Positions 14,157 through 19,428 of a stretch of 19,428 bases of DNA are shown here, one piece after another. The stretch is from the NCBI GenBank assembly GCA_034721895.1, contig JAYEND010000075.1:1-19428 (forward strand), read 5' to 3'. How positions within the stretch are numbered: the first letter of the stretch is position 1; every line of letters begins with the position of its first letter. Made by a program: the position numbers and the translations under genes. Under the pieces are notes generated by a model. That model searched no databases and had not been told where the DNA came from. It saw nothing but the letters and a program-made list of their open reading frames with translations. The DNA comes from SZUA-451 sp034721895 (GTDB lineage Bacteria > Campylobacterota > Campylobacteria > Campylobacterales > Sulfurovaceae).

Positions 14157-16130
14157 GTGCCCAATTTCAAAGTAGCCAGCCCCTATCAGCCCTCCGGAGA
14201 TCAGCCGCAAGCCATCGAAGCCCTCAGTGACTCTATCCTCAAGGGCAATCAATACCAAACCCTTCTGGGTGTAACAGGAAGCGGCAAAACCTATACGATG
14301 GCAAAGATCATCGAAAAGACCGGGAAGCCGACGCTGATCATGACCCACAACAAAACACTGGCAGCACAGCTCTACTCTGAGTTCAAGAGCTTTTTCCCCG
14401 ACAACCACGTGGAGTATTTCATCTCCTATTATGACTACTATCAGCCTGAAGCCTATCTGCCGCGGCAGGATCTTTTCATCGAGAAGGACAGCTCTGTCAA
14501 TCAGGAACTGGAGCGTCTGCGCCTGAGTACGACAGCCAGTCTGCTGAGCCACGATGATGTGATCGTCATTGCCTCGGTATCGGCCAATTACGGTTTAGGC
14601 TCTCCGGAAGATTACCGCTCTGTCGTCCAGAGGCTCTGTGTCGGGAGCGACTACAAGCAGAAAGAACTGCTGCTCAGGCTGGTTGATATGGGCTACAAGC
14701 GCAATGATGACTTCTTCGATCGCGGAGATTTTCGTGTCAGCGGGGATGTGATCGATATCTATCCGGCCTACAGCGAAGAGGAGGCGGTACGGGTAGAGTT
14801 CTTCGGGGATGAGATCGAAGAACTCTACCCCTTCAACTCTCTGACCGGAGAGAAAGGGGAGGGTCAAAAAGAGATCACCATCTATGCTGCCAACCAATTC
14901 ATCGTAGGCAAAGAGAAACTTGCCAAAGCGATCAAAAGCATCGAAGAGGAGCTGGATGAACGTCTCGCCTACTATCAGCAGGAAGACCGGATGATCGAGT
15001 ACAACCGCCTCAAGCAGCGCACGGAGTTCGATCTGGAAATGCTCGAAGCCACAGGGATGTGCAAAGGGATCGAAAACTATTCACGCCATCTGACCGGGAA
15101 AAAACCCGGTGAAACCCCCTATTCCATGCAGGATTACTTCGCAGCCATGCATGATGACTACCTGGTGATCGTCGATGAATCCCATGTCAGCCTGCCGCAG
15201 TTTCGGGGTATGTATGCAGGTGACAGGAGCCGCAAGGAAGTACTGGTCGATCACGGGTTCAGGCTTCCCAGTGCGCTGGACAACCGCCCGCTGATGTTTG
15301 ACGAATATATCCATAAAGCGCCTCACTTCCTTTTCGTCTCTGCCACTCCCGCCGAGCTTGAGCTCGGATACTCCTCCATCATCGCCGAACAGGTTGTCCG
15401 GCCCACCGGCCTGTTGGATCCGGAGATTGAGATCGTCGACAGCACCTATCAGGTCGAACACTTGCACGATAGGATGAAAACCGTGATCGAAAAGGGAGAA
15501 CGGGTACTTGTCACTGTATTGACAAAAAAAATGGCAGAGGAGTTGACAACCTATTACAACGATTTGGGTCTCAGGGCCAAATATATGCACTCAGACCTCG
15601 ATGCCATCGAGCGGAACCAGGTGATCCGAAGCCTGCGCCTGGGAGAATTCGACATCCTCATCGGTATCAACCTCCTCAGAGAAGGCCTGGACCTCCCTGA
15701 AGTGAGCCTGGTCGCCATCCTCGATGCAGACAAGGAAGGTTTTCTCCGCAGTGAAACCTCCCTGATACAGACAGCCGGGCGGGCATCGAGGAATGTCAAC
15801 GGCCATGTCATCATGTATGCCAAAAAGATCACCCGATCCATGCAGGCTACCATCGATATCACCGGTGCCCGGCGCGATAAACAGATCACTTACAACCAAA
15901 AGTACGGCATCACCCCGCAGACAACCCTGAGAGAACTCGACACCAACCTCAAAGTCGAAGATGCCGGAGAGCTTTACAACAAACGCTCCAAACTTGACAA
16001 AATGCCCAAAGCAGAAAGACAACAGCTTGTCAAAGAACTCAAAGCCAAGATGCTCGCCGCTGCCAAGAGTCTGGAGTTTGAAGAGGCGGCGAGATTACGC
16101 GATGAAATAGCGAAAATCAAAAAACTATAG
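14157..16130 (+). CDS. uvrB: Excinuclease ABC subunit B
   Basis: 657 residues, full length. Walker A GVTGSGKT is at 38-45. The damage-sensing beta-hairpin region YYDYYQPEAYLPRQD follows near residue 90, the DESH motif is at 340-343, and motif VI appears as QTAGRASRN. The C-terminal UVR domain (KMLAAAKSLEFEEAARLRDE) contacts UvrC. The protein verifies lesions in nucleotide excision repair. The start is GTG at 14157, with CGGAG ten bases upstream inside the right inverted repeat of element B. Its native upstream region therefore seems to have been replaced or displaced by the element, and expression may depend on the element's promoter. Confidence 0.96.
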   Translation: MPNFKVASPYQPSGDQPQAIEALSDSILKGNQYQTLLGVTGSGKTYTMAKIIEKTGKPTLIMTHNKTLAAQLYSEFKSFFPDNHVEYFISYYDYYQPEAYLPRQDLFIEKDSSVNQELERLRLSTTASLLSHDDVIVIASVSANYGLGSPEDYRSVVQRLCVGSDYKQKELLLRLVDMGYKRNDDFFDRGDFRVSGDVIDIYPAYSEEEAVRVEFFGDEIEELYPFNSLTGEKGEGQKEITIYAANQFIVGKEKLAKAIKSIEEELDERLAYYQQEDRMIEYNRLKQRTEFDLEMLEATGMCKGIENYSRHLTGKKPGETPYSMQDYFAAMHDDYLVIVDESHVSLPQFRGMYAGDRSRKEVLVDHGFRLPSALDNRPLMFDEYIHKAPHFLFVSATPAELELGYSSIIAEQVVRPTGLLDPEIEIVDSTYQVEHLHDRMKTVIEKGERVLVTVLTKKMAEELTTYYNDLGLRAKYMHSDLDAIERNQVIRSLRLGEFDILIGINLLREGLDLPEVSLVAILDADKEGFLRSETSLIQTAGRASRNVNGHVIMYAKKITRSMQATIDITGARRDKQITYNQKYGITPQTTLRELDTNLKVEDAGELYNKRSKLDKMPKAERQQLVKELKAKMLAAAKSLEFEEAARLRDEIAKIKKL

Positions 16131-16134
16131 TTTT

Positions 16135-16218
16135 GGTGCGTGGTTACGCACCCTACATTGGGATATGCATCATTCCAATATTGATGCACAGGACGCGTAG
16201 GGTGCGTAACCACGCACC
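16135..16218. repeat. REP doublet (BIME-like palindrome) between uvrB and ppk
   Basis: Two perfect 22-bp inverted arms, 16135-16156 and 16197-16218. Each arm is itself a hairpin, GGTGCGT-GGTT-ACGCACC plus CTAC. The 40-base spacer contains a smaller stem, TGCATCA (16166-16172) against TGATGCA (16182-16188). It starts five bases after the uvrB stop. It could shield the uvrB message or work as a bidirectional terminator, but no T tract adjoins it. The form suggests a REP mobilised by a Y1 transposase elsewhere in the genome. Confidence 0.85.
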
Positions 16219-16279
16219 TTCAACAAAAACTCATATACATTTACGAGATAGGCATAACCCACAACTTTACACTATTTGC

Positions 16280-16285
16280 TATAAT
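16280..16285 (+). promoter_or_regulatory. ppk: Candidate -10 element of ppk
   Basis: TATAAT preceded by TATTTGC, 25 bases before the ppk ATG, implying a leader of roughly 20 nt. No clear -35 box or pho-box-like repeats are seen. Confidence 0.55.
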
Positions 16286-16310
16286 ATCAAAAAATTAAAG
16301 TGAAAAACAG

Positions 16311-18395
16311 ATGATCGATCTTAACTCTTCTCAGCTCTATTTCAACCGCGAACTCTCCTGGCTGAAGTTCAATTCACGGGTATTGGCCCAGGCACTTGAT
16401 GAAAAACTGCCTCCTCTCGAGAGATTGAAATTTCTGGCGATCTACGGTACCAATCTTGATGAATTCTATATGATCAGGGTAGCCGGGCTGAAATCGCTTT
16501 ACAAAGCAAGAGTACAGGAGACTGGACCGGACAAATTGACACCGGGGGAGCAGTTGGAGGCGATCCGCATTTATCTCCATGATGAACAAAAAGTCCTGGA
16601 AGAGTGCTACCGGGATATTCTCTCCGAACTTTATGGCCATGGGGTGACTATCAAATCTTATAGTGCCTTGCATAAAGAGCAAAAGAGAGAAATTGAAAAA
16701 ATCTTTTTTGAACACATTTATCCGGTGATCATCCCGATCGCTGTCGATGCGACACACCCTTTCCCTCATCTCAACAATCTCAGTTTTGGACTGGCCATCA
16801 CTCTGGTCGATGACGATGACAATCTCAAACACGGACTGATCCGAATCCCGAGAATTTTGCCGCGTTTCATCCAGACAGAACATACTTTTGTGCCGATCGA
16901 AAGTGTTGTGGAAAATTTCATCAAAGATCTTTTTCCCGGATTTGCCAAACTGGCATCCACGCCGTTCCGGGTCACACGAAATGCCGATATGGCTATTGAG
17001 GAGGAAGAGGCCGATGACTTTCTTGAAATCCTCGAAGAGGGATTGCGAGCGAGAAACAAAGGTTCACTGGTCCGGCTTGAACTGATGAAAGGTGCCGATA
17101 AAGACCTGGTCAATTTCCTCAACTCGCATATGAAACTCAGGGAAAAGGACATTTACTACTATGCTGAAGTCCCCCTCAACACGGGAAGCTTCTGGCAGAT
17201 TGTCGGAGATAAGTCACTTTCGCACCTCATCCTCCCGACCTATACGCCCAAAACCCTGCCGCCGCTGAACAATGAAGATCTCTTCAGTGCGATCGAGAAA
17301 CAGGATGTCCTGCTCTACCATCCCTATGACAGTTTTGAGCCTGTTGTCAAATTCATCCAACAGGCAGCTGTCGATCCAGACACCATCGCCATACGGATGA
17401 CACTCTACCGGGTAGGTCCAAAATCACCGATTGTCAAAGCATTGATCGCTGCGGTCAGAGACGGGAAACAGGTTACCGTGCTGGTCGAACTCAAAGCACG
17501 TTTCGATGAAGAGAACAATCTGATCTGGGCCAAGGCACTTGAAGATGCCGGTGCCCATGTCGTCTATGGCATCCCCGGCCTGAAAGTACATGGCAAGATC
17601 GCGCAGGTGATCAAACGCAAAGACTCAACCCTCAAGAGCTATCTGCATCTCGCAACCGGGAACTACAACCCTGGTACAGCCAAAATTTATACTGATATGA
17701 GTTATTTCACCACCAAAGAGTCACTCAATAATGATGCGACACGTTTTTTTCATTTTCTCACAGGGTTTTCAACCCACACGGAGCTTGACACACTCTTCAT
17801 GTCCCCAACACAGATCAAGCCCAAACTGCTTCAGATGATCGCACAGGAGAGCAAATACGGAACAGAGGGGCATATCATCCTCAAGTCCAACTCCCTTGTT
17901 GATGGGGGAATCATCAGGGCACTCTACAAGGCATCACAAGCCGGAACCAGGATCGATCTCGTCATCAGGGGTATCTGCTGTCTTAAACCGGGGGTCAAAG
18001 GTGTCAGCGAAAACATCCATGTCCACTCTATCATCGGCAAATATCTTGAACACCCGAGAATCTATTATTTCAAGCATGACGAAGTGGGGTGCTACATCTC
18101 CAGTGCCGATCTGATGCCCAGAAACCTGGTCCGCCGCGTAGAGTTGATGACACCGATCGGGGAACCAAATCTTGCCAAAAGGATCGAACAGGTCCTGATG
18201 TTGCAACTCAAAGACAATCAGCTTCGATGGGAGCTCAAAGAGAGTGGAGAGTATGTCAAAGTTCCAGCACTGGGGCAGAGTATCAACAACCATACGATCC
18301 TGGAAGAGTATGTCACCAAGATCGACAGCAAAACACATAAAGAGACGCCCGACTATGTCAGCAGACTGACAAGCCGAATGCTCAAAGATTCATAG
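16311..18395 (+). CDS. ppk: Polyphosphate kinase 1
   Basis: 694 residues, the usual length of PPK1, which reversibly makes polyphosphate from ATP. The N-terminal domain opens YFNRELSWLKFNSRVLAQA. The catalytic region has the two conserved histidines: H427 in LKVHGKIAQV, expected to be the one phosphorylated during catalysis, and H446 in LHLATGNYNPG. The C-terminal PLD-like domain includes IRGICCLKPGVKG and YISSADLMPRN. It has its own likely promoter and only a weak ribosome site (AAGTGA). No exopolyphosphatase gene follows. In this phylum polyphosphate supports stress survival and motility. Confidence 0.96.
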   Translation: MIDLNSSQLYFNRELSWLKFNSRVLAQALDEKLPPLERLKFLAIYGTNLDEFYMIRVAGLKSLYKARVQETGPDKLTPGEQLEAIRIYLHDEQKVLEECYRDILSELYGHGVTIKSYSALHKEQKREIEKIFFEHIYPVIIPIAVDATHPFPHLNNLSFGLAITLVDDDDNLKHGLIRIPRILPRFIQTEHTFVPIESVVENFIKDLFPGFAKLASTPFRVTRNADMAIEEEEADDFLEILEEGLRARNKGSLVRLELMKGADKDLVNFLNSHMKLREKDIYYYAEVPLNTGSFWQIVGDKSLSHLILPTYTPKTLPPLNNEDLFSAIEKQDVLLYHPYDSFEPVVKFIQQAAVDPDTIAIRMTLYRVGPKSPIVKALIAAVRDGKQVTVLVELKARFDEENNLIWAKALEDAGAHVVYGIPGLKVHGKIAQVIKRKDSTLKSYLHLATGNYNPGTAKIYTDMSYFTTKESLNNDATRFFHFLTGFSTHTELDTLFMSPTQIKPKLLQMIAQESKYGTEGHIILKSNSLVDGGIIRALYKASQAGTRIDLVIRGICCLKPGVKGVSENIHVHSIIGKYLEHPRIYYFKHDEVGCYISSADLMPRNLVRRVELMTPIGEPNLAKRIEQVLMLQLKDNQLRWELKESGEYVKVPALGQSINNHTILEEYVTKIDSKTHKETPDYVSRLTSRMLKDS

Positions 18396-18401
18396 ACAAC
18401 A

Positions 18402-18446
18402 GGGGACATTGGTTTTGTTCACAAAGTGAATGAAACCTGTGTCCCC
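18402..18446. repeat. Imperfect REP-like palindrome between ppk and the carbonic anhydrase gene
   Basis: GGGGACA (18402-18408) pairs with TGTCCCC (18440-18446), with inner stems GGTTT/AAACC and TTCAC/GTGAA around an AAA loop. GGGGACA-ended palindromes are a common dispersed repeat form. No T run follows, so a terminator role is doubtful. It lies six bases after the ppk stop and ends eight bases before the next gene's ribosome site. Confidence 0.7.
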
Positions 18447-18463
18447 CACCAAAAAGGAAACAT

Positions 18464-18988
18464 ATGATCATCAAATTTAAAGATTGGACTCCCAAACTTA
18501 AAAAGAATGCCTGGATTGCCGAGGGGGCAAGTGTCATCGGCCGGGTAGAGATGGGAGAAGACAGTGCCCTCTGGTTCGGCTGTGTCGTACGCGGCGATGT
18601 CCACTACATCACGATCGGCGACAGGAGCAATATCCAGGATCTCTCCATGATCCATGTCACTCACCACAAAAAATCCGATATGAGTGATGGCAATCCGACG
18701 ATCATCGGCAACGATGTCACCGTCGGACACCGCGTCATGCTCCACGGTTGCACGATCGAAGATGCCTGTCTCATCGGGATGAGCGCTACGATCCTGGATG
18801 GTGCCGTCATCGGAAAAGAGTCGATTGTCGGTGCAGGAAGCCTTGTGACTAAAAACAAAAAGTTTCCGCCCAGAAGTCTGATCATGGGGAGTCCGGCCAA
18901 AGCAGTCAGGGAATTGACCGAAGAAGAGGTGGCAGAACTCTATGCCTCGGCTGCCCGCTATGTCAAGTTTAAAAACGAATACCAATAA
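18464..18988 (+). CDS. Gamma-class carbonic anhydrase family protein (YrdA/PaaY type)
   Basis: 174 residues forming a left-handed beta-helix of hexapeptide repeats, visible from about residue 18 to 140 (for example IGRVEMGEDSALWFGCVVRG). Expected zinc ligands are H89 and H94 in GHRVMLHGC, spaced five apart as in the archaeal Cam enzyme, plus a histidine in HVTHH (64-68). A C-terminal helix caps the trimer. Family members reversibly hydrate CO2 or have related uncharacterised roles; activity varies and cannot be told here. AAAAAGGAA precedes the ATG. The next gene begins eight bases after the stop, so both are probably co-transcribed. Confidence 0.9.
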   Translation: MIIKFKDWTPKLKKNAWIAEGASVIGRVEMGEDSALWFGCVVRGDVHYITIGDRSNIQDLSMIHVTHHKKSDMSDGNPTIIGNDVTVGHRVMLHGCTIEDACLIGMSATILDGAVIGKESIVGAGSLVTKNKKFPPRSLIMGSPAKAVRELTEEEVAELYASAARYVKFKNEYQ

Positions 18989-18996
18989 GGAACTCT

Positions 18997-19428
18997 ATGC
19001 AAAACGTCATTACCAAATCACTTAGTGATATCCTCAGTCCAGCCGTTTTCTCTTTCGTACTCAAGGTTGGATTCGGATCAATTCTCGTCTGGGTTTTAAT
19101 ATTATGGGCATCATGGGATTTTTATGAAGGTTTGATCGCTGCTTATATAAACAAAATTCCTTTTATTGGACATTTTGAATGGTTCCAGTCAGCAGGTGCT
19201 CTCCTATCGGCACTGATAGTAGGCTATATGCTGATCATTATCACTGTCTCGATACTCACCTCCCTCCTGAGTGAACCCCTTCTGATCAAACTGGCACAAA
19301 AACACTACCCCGGCAAACCAGTCGTAGGCAGCCCAAATATTGCTACATCCGTTTATCTCAGTCTGAAAGCCGGTCTCGTTTTTCTCCTGCTTTTTCTTTT
19401 TACCTTTCCTCTGATCTTCATTCCGATA
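18997..19428 (+). CDS. EI24/CysZ-like membrane protein, 3' end beyond the window
   Basis: The first 144 residues are visible and the frame is open at the window end. It starts MQNVITKSLSDILSPAVFSF and has hydrophobic spans near residues 20-42, 66-92 and 125-144. The LSEPLLIKLA segment after the second span is typical of the EI24 domain family, which includes the sulfate-uptake protein CysZ. The ribosome site AAGGA overlaps the stop of the carbonic anhydrase gene. Substrate unknown; if CysZ-like, sulfate import, but many Campylobacterota members are unassigned. Confidence 0.75.
   Translation, partial: MQNVITKSLSDILSPAVFSFVLKVGFGSILVWVLILWASWDFYEGLIAAYINKIPFIGHFEWFQSAGALLSALIVGYMLIIITVSILTSLLSEPLLIKLAQKHYPGKPVVGSPNIATSVYLSLKAGLVFLLLFLFTFPLIFIPI

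Overview
The window looks like a chromosomal segment of a Campylobacterota (epsilonproteobacterial) bacterium, probably an environmental Sulfurovum/Sulfurimonas-type organism. The reasons are a pgbA-glcD pair and a dnaB-comEC pair (both adjacencies are known in Helicobacter pylori: HP0508-HP0509 and HP1362-HP1361), short PriA and ComEC proteins, and pilins starting (K/N)A-FTMIEL. The assembly contains one 100-N gap (4297-4396). It is flanked by an exact 127-bp duplication and is almost certainly a scaffolding artefact.

Layout. 136-3039 (+): secreted PgbA-domain protein, GlcD-type FAD oxidase and a BrkB/YihY membrane protein, translationally coupled. 10627-3007 (-): a long co-directional run of antitoxin-like gene, AbiEii-type nucleotidyltransferase, priA, ispG, dnaB, comEC, meeting brkB tail to tail. 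10655-11174: a wrecked Uma2-family gene cut by a nested REP-like palindrome. 11196-12805 (-): three tandem type IV pilin-like genes. 12951-13561 (-): two small genes that may be a ZapA-like/coiled-coil cell-division pair. 14157 to the end (+): uvrB, ppk, a gamma carbonic anhydrase and a truncated EI24/CysZ-like membrane protein, separated by REP-like palindromes.

The most notable content is a family of four small elements (A 7238-7730, B 13564-14153, C 13189-13325, D 5981-6153). Each is bounded by inverted arrays of a 7-bp tandem repeat. The heptad differs between loci (AGTGAAT, AATTAAT, AATTAGG, AGTGAAG) but is the same, in inverted orientation, at both ends of one element. All four fit ARTKARK when read inward. 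Inside the heptads comes a short motif (best form TTTTGGTA), then a hairpin. A and B carry an intact gene for a four-helix-bundle protein of the 23S-rRNA-IVS/Avd-like family. D keeps only its first ~23 codons, and C keeps only the ends. Every element stops about 14-21 nt upstream of a start codon, leaving the Shine-Dalgarno intact, and the element gene points toward that start. No transposase or reverse transcriptase is present, so the way these elements move is unknown.

How the genes fit together: replication restart (priA), replicative helicase (dnaB), DNA uptake (comEC) and nucleotide excision repair (uvrB) share the window with isoprenoid synthesis (ispG) and polyphosphate synthesis (ppk). 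The element family and the REP-like palindromes occupy much of the sequence between genes and alter several apparent gene starts (ispG, the coiled-coil gene, the element A gene).
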